This document shows positions 14,919 to 23,217 of a DNA stretch of 49,140 nucleotides, one piece after another (position 1 is the first letter of the stretch; the number at the start of each line of letters is the position of its first letter). This DNA comes from Paludibacteraceae bacterium. Lineage in GTDB: Bacteria; Bacteroidota; Bacteroidia; Bacteroidales; Paludibacteraceae. The notes beneath the pieces are model-generated. The model was not told the DNA's origin. It did no database searches and worked only from the letters and a program-made list of their open reading frames with translations. The stretch lies in NCBI GenBank assembly GCA_028694915.1, contig JAQVJY010000011.1:1-49140 (forward strand), given 5' to 3'. Position numbers and translations under genes: made by a program.

Positions 14919-16130
14919 TTATCGATCTTTGTTATATTCTATTGATATATCGCAATTTAGCTCATTTAGAATTTTGTTCACAGTTTCAACTTCTTCTTTG
15001 TGATACGAGGTTAATTCATCAGTATTTGATAAACGTTGTCGAATCTTTTCCTCTGAAAATCCTGTAAGATAACTAATCAAACGAGCCATCTTTGCTTTAT
15101 CATCGGATATAGCACTAACACCTAACTTTTGTAACAGCAATAATAGAACATCGGATGTAACCTTAAACGTCCGTTTTGTGTTTGTTTTTGTTGTTTTACT
15201 ACTTTCTTCGTCCACATTAACCATTAGGCTTCGTATCTGCTGAATTTTATCAATTTCAAGTTGACATTTTTCGGCAAAGTGAGCATCAATTCTTTGTTGT
15301 TCGGTTAATGACAACTGTAGAAATCTCGTTTTCTCTGTCAGTAACATCTTTATCTTTTCAAAATCAGAAACCATATTTTCAACAGTTTCTAATAAGATGT
15401 CCCATTTCTCGTGTGCTTCAGAATTGGCTGTTTTCTGATTGTTTCGTTGTCGAATGAATTTTCCTAATTGGTCGGCTATTTGATTTAGTTTTTCTTTTTG
15501 TTCAGGAGAAAAATCATAATTGTAATCGTGAGCAAAAATGCTTAACAGACGGAGTGTATCATCTGTTATTTGTTCTGTTTCTCCTTTATATTCTTTGTAG
15601 ATATGTGAGGCGTGTTTAGGCTTTTGCAGTTGCTGCCTTATCTCATCAAACAAACGATAAGCAGAATTGTAAATATCAAGTTCTTGCGATTCTGTGTAGT
15701 TCCGTTTTTCAATTGTCTCGACAAATGCAGCATTGGTTTTGTTAGTCAAATAATCGTCAATGTACTCTTTGGGATAATCTTCGTATTGATTGGCTATTTG
15801 GGTGTCAATGCTTGCAGAAGTGGTTACTTCCGATGTTAGGATATCCGTTTTGTTGATGCAATGGTACAAGTACACAAAAGAAACGTCTGTTGCAACTGCA
15901 TTTTCTAAGTTCTGCATAAACTCCCAATGATTTTCAGGCTTAACCTTAATTTTCAAGCATTTATCCATGAAGGAAACCCACTTGTCTGCATTTTCAATGA
16001 GTTGCTTAAAATGTCGATTCGTTTTTGAAAGATTGTTTCTAAAATCGGCGAAACGATCTAACGTACCTTTAACTCCATCTACAAATTTTAGATTTTGTCT
16101 ATAATATTCAATGTAATCTTTTGCTCTCAT
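14919..16130 (-). CDS. Unknown coiled-coil protein coupled to the integrase
   Basis: This 403-residue protein matches no family I can name. It is soluble, charged and mostly helical, with predicted coiled coils around residues 150-300 (for example HEKWDILLETVENMVSDFEKI). The C-terminal 75 residues form a compact helical domain: LLLLLQKLGVSAISDDKAKMARLISYLTGFSEEKIRQRLSN, whose GFSEEKIRQRLS part resembles a small DNA-binding or oligomerisation motif. It overlaps the integrase by four bases (ATGA), the last of three coupled genes, so it probably acts with the integrase in excision, integration or control. Its base composition is more AT-rich than the integrase's, so it may have joined the module later. 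Function is unknown. Confidence 0.7.
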   Translation of the reverse strand: MRAKDYIEYYRQNLKFVDGVKGTLDRFADFRNNLSKTNRHFKQLIENADKWVSFMDKCLKIKVKPENHWEFMQNLENAVATDVSFVYLYHCINKTDILTSEVTTSASIDTQIANQYEDYPKEYIDDYLTNKTNAAFVETIEKRNYTESQELDIYNSAYRLFDEIRQQLQKPKHASHIYKEYKGETEQITDDTLRLLSIFAHDYNYDFSPEQKEKLNQIADQLGKFIRQRNNQKTANSEAHEKWDILLETVENMVSDFEKIKMLLTEKTRFLQLSLTEQQRIDAHFAEKCQLEIDKIQQIRSLMVNVDEESSKTTKTNTKRTFKVTSDVLLLLLQKLGVSAISDDKAKMARLISYLTGFSEEKIRQRLSNTDELTSYHKEEVETVNKILNELNCDISIEYNKDR

Positions 16131-17383
16131 TGCTTTTCCTCCTTATTTAGATTGATTTGTATCGTATTAACGGCTTTCTGTTTTTTTTCGTCCACAACCT
16201 TGGCGTAAACTTGCGTGGTTTTTACGTTGGTGTGTCCTAACATTTTGCTGACGGTGTAAATGTCTGTGCCGCCCGCGATTTGCAGGGTGGCGTAGGTGTG
16301 GCGGAAGCAATGAAAGGTTATTTTGCGAGTTATGCCTGCGGATTTTATCCAGCGTTCCAATGGCTTTGAAATCCATGAGGGGTCGGGTAAGTCCTCAAAT
16401 ACAAACTGTTCGGGCTGGCGCGGTTCACCGCAAAGTTGGTAGGCTTGGTCGCTGATTGGCATATATTCAACGCCTTTGGTCTTTTGTTGCGTGAAGTTGA
16501 GGCGAACTTGGTCGCCGTCCTTTTGTACTTCCGACCAGCGGAGTTTTTGAATGTCGCAATGGCGTAAGCCGGTGAGGGCTGAAAACAGTGCGGCACGTTT
16601 CATTATGGGACGGTCGCACGGTGTGGCGGCAAGTGTGTTGAGTTCTTCGGCTGTCAGGTGCTCACGGCGGCTCTCTTGCTCTTGTATGCCTTTGATTTTG
16701 GCGGAAATGTCTATCGTTAAATACCCGTCGATAAAGGCTTGTTTTAGTCCTGCTTTGAAAATGCTGAAATATGTGGAGGCTGTATTTTGGGATATTGTAC
16801 CGGATTTGTTGCCGCCGCAAGGTGCTGAAAGTATGAATCGGCGAAATTCTTCGGCGGTTTTCAGGTTGATTTGCGAAAACAGAAGCGTATCGCCGGCAGC
16901 AAAGATTTTGAGTAATTCATAAACGCGCTGCCAATTCACAATGATAGATTGCGAACTGTTGCGGTGGCGTTCTTTGGCTGTCTTTTGAAAGTATTCTATG
17001 AAGTTGCATTGCAAACGCTGGTTTTGTTCGCTTTGCTCGGTTTCGGTGTCGCTGTACAAATCGGCATTGTCGTATTCTTTTTGGCGGATTTTACGCACGC
17101 CATCGGCGTAGATACAGGCCTCTTGGTCGGGTTCGGTTTTGCATTGGATAATGCCGTTTATGTCGCGTTTGGGCTTGTAGGTTTTGCTGCTCTCGGTAGT
17201 GCGTGCGGTGCGGGATTTGTCGAAAATGGGGGTTGTGATTGTGCGGTTGAGGTACTCACGCACTCGCTTTGTCTTACCGCTTACAAGAACCGGATAAGAT
17301 TCGAGGTACAGATACCAGCCTTCAAAATCTTCGCTTTTGCGAAGTTTGACGGCTACTTTGGTGCTTGTAATTGGCTTTCTCAT
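16127..17383 (-). CDS. Tyrosine integrase of the element
   Basis: This 418-residue tyrosine-type integrase has an arm-binding-like N-terminus (about residues 1-110), a SAM-like core-binding domain (about 125-235) and a catalytic domain (240-400). Catalytic residues are R274 in TGLRHCDI, H358 and R361 in FHCFRHTYATL, H384 in MLGHTN and Y393 in TTQVYAKV. It integrates and excises the element, presumably at the 12-bp core present at both ends. It lies 640 bp from the right core (18027-18038), the usual position for an integrase. It starts within the stop of the zinc-finger/HTH gene (ATGA overlap). The gene is visibly more GC-rich than host genes, which supports foreign origin. Confidence 0.92.
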   Translation of the reverse strand: MRKPITSTKVAVKLRKSEDFEGWYLYLESYPVLVSGKTKRVREYLNRTITTPIFDKSRTARTTESSKTYKPKRDINGIIQCKTEPDQEACIYADGVRKIRQKEYDNADLYSDTETEQSEQNQRLQCNFIEYFQKTAKERHRNSSQSIIVNWQRVYELLKIFAAGDTLLFSQINLKTAEEFRRFILSAPCGGNKSGTISQNTASTYFSIFKAGLKQAFIDGYLTIDISAKIKGIQEQESRREHLTAEELNTLAATPCDRPIMKRAALFSALTGLRHCDIQKLRWSEVQKDGDQVRLNFTQQKTKGVEYMPISDQAYQLCGEPRQPEQFVFEDLPDPSWISKPLERWIKSAGITRKITFHCFRHTYATLQIAGGTDIYTVSKMLGHTNVKTTQVYAKVVDEKKQKAVNTIQINLNKEEKQ

Positions 17384-17943
17384 AATGAACTATTTTTACC
17401 TGTATATAATTTGTTGATTTCGGATTTTGGGGCATATACAAATCTTCCAATCTGTCGAGTGGGAATGGAGTTTTTACGGATATGGCTGTAAACGGTACTC
17501 TCGGAAATACCAAACTTTTTGGCTATCTCGCCAATGCTATAACAATCTTCGGGTTCGAGGCTGTAAACCTTTGCTGCCGGTTTTTCCTTTGCTGCTTGTG
17601 GTTGTTGTCTTGCCGTAAACATCTTTTCTATTTCTTCACGGCTTATGCGCAATAATCTTGTACCAAGATTGATTGCAGGAATTTGACCTAATCGGATAAG
17701 TCGGTACAATGTGCTTTTGGAAACTCCGTAAATGGCGATTGCTTCGGGAATAGATATAAATGGGCGTTCATCCGGAACGGCATCAGCAATGGCTTTTAAC
17801 TGTTCCGCTTTTTTCTGTTCGGCTTTCTTCTTTCGATATGCTGATTGGCTGCATTTATCGGAGCAATAGAGCGAAGTAACCGTTCTTGGGGTGAACGGCT
17901 GTCCGCAAATTGCACAGGTCTTTTGATATCTAATTGTCGCCAT
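17380..17943 (-). CDS. Zinc-finger protein with two excisionase-type HTH domains
   Basis: This 187-residue protein has three modules. A short zinc-binding start has C10 and C13 (CAIC) and C27 and C31 (CSDKC), a treble-clef-like pattern. An excisionase/MerR-type HTH lies at about residues 60-110 (ISIPEAIAIYGVSKSTLYRLI, then LGTRLLRISREEIEKMF). A second HTH of the same type lies at 133-182 (YSIGEIAKKFGISESTVYSHI, then IGRFVYAPKSEINKLY). Two HTH units in one chain suggest binding to paired sites, as for an excisionase near an att site. It is the first gene inside the right end, under 100 bp from the att core, and is coupled to the integrase. It is therefore probably the directionality factor and a regulator of the module. 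Confidence 0.82.
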   Translation of the reverse strand: MATIRYQKTCAICGQPFTPRTVTSLYCSDKCSQSAYRKKKAEQKKAEQLKAIADAVPDERPFISIPEAIAIYGVSKSTLYRLIRLGQIPAINLGTRLLRISREEIEKMFTARQQPQAAKEKPAAKVYSLEPEDCYSIGEIAKKFGISESTVYSHIRKNSIPTRQIGRFVYAPKSEINKLYTGKNSSL

Positions 17944-18026
17944 AGTTATATGCCTTTTAGTATCTACAAAATATCATAAGTGTTTATAAGTTCCATTTCA
18001 TCATTAATTAAGTTCAGATACAAATC

Positions 18027-18038
18027 TGGTACAAAAAT
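18027..18038 (+). repeat. Putative attR core (TGGTACAAAAAT)
   Basis: This is an exact copy of 1732-1743. It directly follows a small dyad, CAGAT-ACAA-ATCTG (about 18015-18028), which may be an integrase or excisionase site. The dnaK terminator begins some 50 bp further right, so host sequence resumes here. Confidence 0.55.
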
Positions 18039-18086
18039 ACAATAAATAACCCACATATAAGCATAAATAGCAATAAATATTTATCA

Positions 18087-18122
18087 ACAAAAAAGGTGTA
18101 ACCTTTTGGGTTACACCTTTTT
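18087..18122 (-). terminator. dnaK terminator
   Basis: Perfect 13-bp arms (AAAAGGTGTAACC at 18091-18103 and its complement from 18109) enclose a five-base loop, with a T-run on the minus strand. It lies 33 bp after the dnaK stop. Confidence 0.9.
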
Positions 18123-18154
18123 GCTTATGATTAGTCGTTAGACTTTTATTGTAC

Positions 18155-20059
18155 TTACTTTACTTCTTCGAAGTCGGCATCTTGCACGTTGTCGCCTTGG
18201 TTAGCCGATTGGCTGTCGTTAGCGGTGTGCGCTTCTGCATCTGGTTGTCCAGCGGCTTGCGAAGCGTTGTACATATCTTGGCTAGCTGCGTGGAAAGCGG
18301 TGTTCATCGCTTCCATCGCTTTGTCGATGGCATCCAAATCTTGCGATTTGTGAGCGGCTTTCAAATCTTCCAATGCTTTTTCGATTGGTGCTTTTTTGTC
18401 AGCAGGGATTTTATCGCCTAACTCTTTCAACTGTTTTTCCGTTTGGAAAATCATACCATCGGCTTGGTTCAATTTGTCGATACGTTCTTTCTCTTTTTTA
18501 TCGCTTTCGGCGTTAGCTTCAGCTTCGGCTTTCATACGTTTAATTTCGTCGTCGCTCAAACCGCTCGATGCTTCGATACGAATAGTTTGTTCTTTGCCAG
18601 TAGCTTTATCTTTAGCCGATACTTTCAGAATACCGTTAGCATCGATGTCGAATGTTACTTCAATTTGAGGTACGCCACGTGGTGCAGCAGGAATGCCGTC
18701 CAAGTTGAACATACCAATTTGTTTGTTCTGACTTGCCATTGGGCGTTCGCCTTGCAATACGTTGATTTGTACCGAAGGTTGGTTGTCGCTAGCGGTTGAG
18801 AATGTTTCCGATTTTTTGGTTGGAATTGTGGTGTTAGCGTCAATCAATTTGGTCATTACGCCACCCATGGTTTCGATACCCAATGAAAGTGGAGTTACAT
18901 CCAATAACAACACGTCTTTTACTTCGCCAGTCAATACCGCACCTTGAATAGCAGCACCTACAGCTACCACTTCGTCAGGATTTACACCTTTTGAAGGCAC
19001 TTTACCAAAGAATTTTTCAACCAAGGTTTGAATAGCAGGAATACGAGTTGAACCACCTACCAAGATGACTTCGTCGATATCTGATTTGCTCAATGCTGCA
19101 GCTTTCAATGCGTTTTCGCATGGAGCTAAACAAGCCTGAATCAATTTGTCGGCCAATTGTTCGAATTTAGCACGAGTTAATGTTTTTACCAAGTGTTTTG
19201 GAATACCGTTCACTGGCATAATGTATGGCAAGTTGATTTCGGTAGACGTAGAACTTGACAATTCGATTTTAGCTTTTTCGGCAGCTTCTTTCAAACGTTG
19301 CAATGCCATAGGGTCTTGACGTAAATCTAAACCTTCGTCGTTTTTGAATTCGTCAGCCAACCAGTCGATAATTACGTGGTCGAAGTCGTCACCACCAAGG
19401 TGTGTATCACCGTTAGTCGATTTTACTTCAAATACGCCGTCGCCTAATTCCAAAATAGAGATATCGAACGTACCACCACCAAGGTCGAATACGGCGATTT
19501 TCATATCTTTATGTGCTTTGTCCAAACCGTAAGCCAAGGCAGCCGCAGTAGGTTCGTTCACAATACGGCGCACTTTTAAGCCTGCAATTTCGCCAGCTTC
19601 TTTTGTAGCTTGACGTTGTGCATCGCTAAAGTAAGCAGGTACGGTGATAACGGCTTCAGTTACTTCTTGTCCTAGGTAATCTTCGGCTGTTTTCTTCATT
19701 TTTTGAAGAATCATAGCAGAAATTTCTTGTGGTGTGTACAAACGATTGTCAATATCTACACGTGGCGTGTTGTTTTCACCTTTTACCACTTTGTAAGGCA
19801 TACGTTCGATTTCTTTTGTTACACGATCGTAAGTTTCGCCCATAAAACGTTTAATAGAATAAACGGTTTTATTTGGATTAGTCACAGCTTGACGTTTCGC
19901 GGGATCACCCACTTTACGTTCGCCACCGTCGATAAATGCTACAATAGATGGAGTGGTACGTTTGCCTTCGCTGTTAGCGATTACTACAGGCTCGTTACCT
20001 TCTAAAACAGCCACACATGAGTTGGTTGTTCCTAAGTCAATACCAATAATTTTTCCCAT
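18155..20059 (-). CDS. dnaK: Chaperone DnaK (Hsp70)
   Basis: This is a 634-residue Hsp70 of normal length. The ATPase domain opens with [16 protein letters not shown] (residues 5-20) and contains [20 protein letters not shown], the phosphate-2 loop [16 protein letters not shown] and [14 protein letters not shown] in the form [11 protein letters not shown]. The linker [19 protein letters not shown] leads to the substrate-binding domain and a helical lid. The C-terminus ends in the conserved EEVK-type tail (DADFEEVK). It folds and refolds proteins with DnaJ and GrpE. dnaJ and grpE are not next to it, as is usual in Bacteroidota. It is transcribed alone, with a terminator just downstream and a leader with a hairpin upstream. 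The integrated element inserted just beyond its terminator. Confidence 0.99.
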   Translation of the reverse strand: MGKIIGIDLGTTNSCVAVLEGNEPVVIANSEGKRTTPSIVAFIDGGERKVGDPAKRQAVTNPNKTVYSIKRFMGETYDRVTKEIERMPYKVVKGENNTPRVDIDNRLYTPQEISAMILQKMKKTAEDYLGQEVTEAVITVPAYFSDAQRQATKEAGEIAGLKVRRIVNEPTAAALAYGLDKAHKDMKIAVFDLGGGTFDISILELGDGVFEVKSTNGDTHLGGDDFDHVIIDWLADEFKNDEGLDLRQDPMALQRLKEAAEKAKIELSSSTSTEINLPYIMPVNGIPKHLVKTLTRAKFEQLADKLIQACLAPCENALKAAALSKSDIDEVILVGGSTRIPAIQTLVEKFFGKVPSKGVNPDEVVAVGAAIQGAVLTGEVKDVLLLDVTPLSLGIETMGGVMTKLIDANTTIPTKKSETFSTASDNQPSVQINVLQGERPMASQNKQIGMFNLDGIPAAPRGVPQIEVTFDIDANGILKVSAKDKATGKEQTIRIEASSGLSDDEIKRMKAEAEANAESDKKEKERIDKLNQADGMIFQTEKQLKELGDKIPADKKAPIEKALEDLKAAHKSQDLDAIDKAMEAMNTAFHAASQDMYNASQAAGQPDAEAHTANDSQSANQGDNVQDADFEEVK

Positions 20060-20145
20060 AATACATTATATAGTTTAGTTGTTAAAATTCGCGTTCAGTG
20101 GACGCTTTTCGCGTCGTACGACCTGATTTTTGCAAATGGTGTGCC

Positions 20146-20182
20146 ATGCCAAAAAACCGATGAGGTTCTTTCATTTTGGCAT
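20146..20182. promoter_or_regulatory. Dyad in the dnaK upstream region
   Basis: ATGCCAAAA (20146-20154) and TTTTGGCAT (20174-20182) are perfect 9-bp arms 19 bases apart, about 90-120 bp upstream of the dnaK start. It is not the CIRCE sequence. It lies just downstream of a minus-strand TAAATTTG (20191-20198) that could be the -7 box, so it would sit in the 5' leader or act as an operator. Confidence 0.45.
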
Positions 20183-20190
20183 AAAGCAAC

Positions 20191-20198
20191 CAAATTTA
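20191..20198 (-). promoter_or_regulatory. Possible dnaK -7 box
   Basis: The minus strand reads TAAATTTG, fitting TAnnTTTG, 131 bp upstream of the dnaK ATG. No clear -33 box. It would give a leader of about 125 nt. Confidence 0.4.
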
Positions 20199-20291
20199 AC
20201 CTTTTTTCTTGTCATATTCTGTGACAAAGTGTCAGTAAAAAGCCATTCAAAATCCTCAGGTGAGTGTGACGTGCGTATGCGAAAAAAACAG

Positions 20292-20299
20292 TAACTTTG
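20292..20299 (+). promoter_or_regulatory. -7 box directly before ogt
   Basis: TAACTTTG matches the consensus and ends six bases before the ATG at 20305. Transcription would start at or within a base or two of the start codon, so the mRNA would be leaderless or nearly so. Confidence 0.6.
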
Positions 20300-20304
20300 C
20301 GCTC

Positions 20305-20766
20305 ATGAACAACGCCATTCGTTATTATCATTCGCCAGTTGGTTGGTTGCAGCTTGTAGCTACAGACAATGCTATTTCTGAGGTTTCATTCGTGTCGGAA
20401 GCGGGTGAATCTGTTGGTAGCTCGGCGGTATTGGATTTGTGCCAACAGCAGTTGGAGGGTTATTTTGATGGGACGTTGACACAATTTTCAGTGCCGCTTC
20501 GTTTGGAAGGAACACCGTTTCAAAAGCGTGTTTGGGAAGCGTTGCAAACTATTCCATTTGGTGCAACTTGGTCGTATAGTGAATTAGCGCAACGTGTAGG
20601 AAACGCCAAAGCGTGTCGTGCTGTAGGCGGGGCGAATCATCGCAATCCAATCGCTATTTTGGTGCCGTGCCATCGCGTCATTGGAGCGAGTGGTGCGCTT
20701 ACTGGTTATGCTGGTGGGTTGGAGCGTAAGCAGTCGTTGTTGGCGCACGAACAGCGCACGCAGTAG
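20305..20766 (+). CDS. ogt: Methylated-DNA--protein-cysteine methyltransferase
   Basis: This 153-residue suicide repair protein transfers the alkyl group from O6-alkylguanine or O4-alkylthymine to its own cysteine. The active site ILVPCHRVIGA (C122) is complete, followed by LTGYAGGLERKQSLL; the helix-turn-helix RAVGGANHRNP carries the arginine finger (R105). The frame is open from 20260, but ATG 20305 gives the normal family start (MNNAIRYYHSPVG) and follows a -7 box so closely that upstream starts would lie before the transcript. The length is that of the short Ogt/MGMT form, without an Ada regulatory domain. apbE follows after 37 bp and may share the transcript. Confidence 0.93.
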   Translation: MNNAIRYYHSPVGWLQLVATDNAISEVSFVSEAGESVGSSAVLDLCQQQLEGYFDGTLTQFSVPLRLEGTPFQKRVWEALQTIPFGATWSYSELAQRVGNAKACRAVGGANHRNPIAILVPCHRVIGASGALTGYAGGLERKQSLLAHEQRTQ

Positions 20767-20803
20767 GTGTTTTAAATATGAATTATTAACTCGAGTTTGA
20801 GAT

Positions 20804-21814
20804 ATGAAAAAACCAAAATTAGTTTTTGCCGTTGCATTAATTTGCTTGGCGGTGTATATGTTGTTTTTTGTAGATAGAGCCCCTAAAAAGGAGTATTTTA
20901 TGGATAGCGGTTATGTGTTTGGCACCACGTATCACATTACTTATGAGGCCGATTCGTCGCTCACCAATGCTATTCGAGCTTCGTTTCAACGTTTCGATGC
21001 GTCGTTGTCCATGTTTAATCCTAAATCGGTGATTGCGTCGGTCAATCGTAACGATTCGGTAACGCTTGACTCGCTTTTTTTGAATGTGTTTCATAAAGCA
21101 ACCGAAGTGTCGGCAGCTACCAATGGGGCGTTTGACATGACCGTGGCTCCCTTGGTTAACTTATGGGGGTTTGGATTCAAAGAAAAAGCGCAAGTCACCG
21201 CTGCGCGTGTCGATATTTTGTTGCCGTTGGTTGGTTACCAAAAAATGACGATTCAAAATAACCGTGTGGTGAAACAAAATCCACAGATGATGATTGATGC
21301 TAGTGCTATAGCCAAAGGTTATGCCTGCGATGTAGTAGCACAGGAATTGGCCCGTCATGGTGCCAAAAACTACATTGTGGAAATTGGTGGTGAAGTAGTG
21401 GCCGAAGGGCATAATGCCAAAGGAAATCCGTGGCGTGTAGGCATCAATAAACCAGTGGAAGATAGCACGTCTACCGTGAGCGAAATTGAGCAAGTGGTAG
21501 AATTGACACGTGGCGGTATGGCGACGTCTGGCAATTATCGTAATTTCTATGTCGAAAATGGTAAAAAATATTCGCATACCATTGATCCGAAATCAGGTTA
21601 TCCCGTGCAACATTCGTTGTTAAGTGCCACTATTTTGGCTGACGACTGTATGACTGCCGATGCCTATGCCACGGCTTGTATGGTCATGGGATTGGAACAA
21701 AGTTTGGAGTTGTGCCGTGTGCGAAACGATATTGAAGGCTATTTTATTTACGACGATCATGGTGCGTTGAAAACCGTTTGGAGTGATGGTTTTCCTATTC
21801 AGCAGGATAAATGA
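20804..21814 (+). CDS. apbE: FAD:protein FMN transferase (ApbE)
   Basis: This 336-residue flavin transferase covalently attaches FMN to threonine in periplasmic-side proteins such as subunits of the Na+-NQR and Rnf complexes. An N-terminal hydrophobic segment (about residues 7-23) is a signal anchor; no lipobox cysteine is present. Family motifs include GTTYHITY, MTVAPLVNLWGFG, DASAIAKGYACD, YIVEIGGEVVAEG, ATSGNYRNF, HTIDPKSGYPV and MTADAYATACMVMG, the last supplying Mg2+ ligands. The gene lies 37 bp after ogt without an evident promoter between them. Confidence 0.95.
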   Translation: MKKPKLVFAVALICLAVYMLFFVDRAPKKEYFMDSGYVFGTTYHITYEADSSLTNAIRASFQRFDASLSMFNPKSVIASVNRNDSVTLDSLFLNVFHKATEVSAATNGAFDMTVAPLVNLWGFGFKEKAQVTAARVDILLPLVGYQKMTIQNNRVVKQNPQMMIDASAIAKGYACDVVAQELARHGAKNYIVEIGGEVVAEGHNAKGNPWRVGINKPVEDSTSTVSEIEQVVELTRGGMATSGNYRNFYVENGKKYSHTIDPKSGYPVQHSLLSATILADDCMTADAYATACMVMGLEQSLELCRVRNDIEGYFIYDDHGALKTVWSDGFPIQQDK

Positions 21815-21903
21815 TTGATTTGTAAAAAGTATGCAATAATGATGACTTAAGTAGCGTTGTACTAAGTGTTCAAAAAATATTTTCATTATTCGTGCTTTTT
21901 ATG

Positions 21904-21911
21904 TAACTTTG
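21904..21911 (+). promoter_or_regulatory. -7 box of bamD
   Basis: TAACTTTG lies 15 bp before the bamD ATG at 21927. A nearby in-frame TTG at 21909 overlaps it and is therefore not the start. Confidence 0.65.
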
Positions 21912-21926
21912 CAAGCTGAAATCATT

Positions 21927-22727
21927 ATGACTAAAAGAATTCTCTATATAAGCGCTTTATTGCTGCTTTTGGTATCGTGTAACGACTATCAACAGTTGCT
22001 TAAAAATACCGATCCAGATGTAAAATTTACAGCTGCTAAGAATTATTTTCAGGAGAAGGATTTTAGCAAGAGTGCTACGTTGCTCGAGGATATTATGGCA
22101 TATTACAAAGGTAGTAGTCGTTCCGAAGAGGTGCTCTATTTGTTGGCTGAATCGTATTTAGGACAAGAGGATTATTACTCGGCTGCCGAATATTACCGTA
22201 CTTACGTGAAAAGTTATCCACGTGGTGAGTTTGCTGCCGATTGTAAATACATGGTAGGTTATTGTTATTATAAAGATTCGTCTGACCCTCGTCTTGACCA
22301 AGCCAGTACGCACAGCGCTATTCAAGCATTTACTGAATTTTTGGAACAATATCCACAAAGCGAACGCACACCACAAGCTTATCAATATATGTTTGAACTA
22401 GAAGATAAGTTGGCGTACAAAGGTTATTTGAATGCGAAGTTGTACTATAATTTAGGCATGTATTTGGGTAATAATTACCGTTCGGCTATTATCACAGCCA
22501 ACAACACGTTGAAAGATTATCCAGAAACTAAACATCGCGAATTATTGCTCTACTTGATTTTACAATCGCAGTATAAAGAGGCAACTCTGAGTATCGCAGA
22601 GAAACAACCTGAGCGTTATAGTGAAGTGGTTGACGAATATTACAATTACTCAAGCGAATATCCGAATGGTAAATACATTCGTGACGCCAATAGAATGTTG
22701 AAAGAAGCAAAACAACACATAAAATAA
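21927..22727 (+). CDS. bamD: Outer membrane assembly lipoprotein BamD
   Basis: This 266-residue lipoprotein has a short signal peptide ending in the lipobox LLVSC (cysteine about residue 18). TPR repeats follow: VKFTAAKNYFQEKDFSKSATLLEDIM, EVLYLLAESYLGQEDYYSAAEYYRTYVKSYPRGEFAADCKYMVGYCYY and later units. BamD is an essential part of the BAM complex, which inserts beta-barrel proteins into the outer membrane with BamA. The start ATG was chosen by the -7 box just upstream. rpoZ follows after eight bases, a pairing typical of Bacteroidota. The protein is longer than E. coli BamD in the helical C-terminal part, as in other Bacteroidota. Confidence 0.93.
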   Translation: MTKRILYISALLLLLVSCNDYQQLLKNTDPDVKFTAAKNYFQEKDFSKSATLLEDIMAYYKGSSRSEEVLYLLAESYLGQEDYYSAAEYYRTYVKSYPRGEFAADCKYMVGYCYYKDSSDPRLDQASTHSAIQAFTEFLEQYPQSERTPQAYQYMFELEDKLAYKGYLNAKLYYNLGMYLGNNYRSAIITANNTLKDYPETKHRELLLYLILQSQYKEATLSIAEKQPERYSEVVDEYYNYSSEYPNGKYIRDANRMLKEAKQHIK

Positions 22728-22735
22728 ATAGGATT

Positions 22736-23062
22736 ATGGACTACAAAAAAGTTAAAGCACCTACTAACACGATTACACGTGATATGAACTCATTGTCAGA
22801 GCCTGTAGGAAATATTTACGAAACCGTGCGTATCATAGGTAAACGTTCCAATCAGATTGCTGCTGATGTAAAACGTGAATTAGACAAAAAACTTCAAGAT
22901 TTCTCATCGGTGAGCGATAACTTGGAAGAGGTATTTGAAAATCGTGAACAAATTGAAATTTCACGTTATTATGAAAAAATGGCAAAACCAACATTAAGCG
23001 CTATTAAGGAATTTGAAGAAGGCGGAACCTATTACAAAAATCCAGCTAAAATGGAGTCTTAA
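22736..23062 (+). CDS. rpoZ: RNA polymerase omega-like subunit
   Basis: This 108-residue protein is of the Bacteroidota omega/RPB6-like type. NIYETVRIIGKRSNQIAADVKREL (about residues 26-49) corresponds to the conserved omega helix that clamps the beta-prime C-terminus. The C-terminal half is acidic and ends with KFEEGG-like residues. It assists RNA polymerase assembly. It lies eight bases after bamD and is followed by a terminator, so the two form one transcript. Confidence 0.85.
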   Translation: MDYKKVKAPTNTITRDMNSLSEPVGNIYETVRIIGKRSNQIAADVKRELDKKLQDFSSVSDNLEEVFENREQIEISRYYEKMAKPTLSAIKEFEEGGTYYKNPAKMES

Positions 23063-23095
23063 ATGTAAACTAACTTGGACTTAAGGTCAAAATAC

Positions 23096-23144
23096 AAAGA
23101 GCGGAATTCAAGATGCAACTGCATACTGGATTCGGCTCTTTTTC
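23096..23144 (+). terminator. Terminator of bamD-rpoZ
   Basis: Arms AAAGAGCGGAATTC and GGATTCGGCTCTTT (mostly paired) are followed by a T-run, 34 bp after the rpoZ stop. Confidence 0.75.
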
Positions 23145-23217
23145 GTTTCTTTGTTTGTAGGTTTTGAGCGTTATTAAGACGCTATATTTGAGTATTAATC
23201 ACTTAATCGATCATTAT

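Larger units (their letters stand above)
1732..18038. mobile_element. 16.3-kb integrated element carrying int, primase-helicase genes and a four-gene cargo operon
   Basis: The element runs from the 12-bp repeat at 1732-1743 to its copy at 18027-18038. All supported genes inside lie on the minus strand, starting with an excisionase-like HTH protein and a tyrosine integrase at the right end. It carries two more HTH genes, a VirE_N primase-like gene and a DUF3987 helicase-like gene, a common core of small Bacteroidota integrative elements. No relaxase, coupling protein or conjugation genes are visible, so it is either not self-mobile or mobilised in trans. Insertion is in the gap between the dnaK terminator and the redoxin gene and disrupts no gene. 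Base composition differs from the host: the int and replication modules are visibly richer in G and C, while the cargo operon is AT-rich. Confidence 0.75.
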
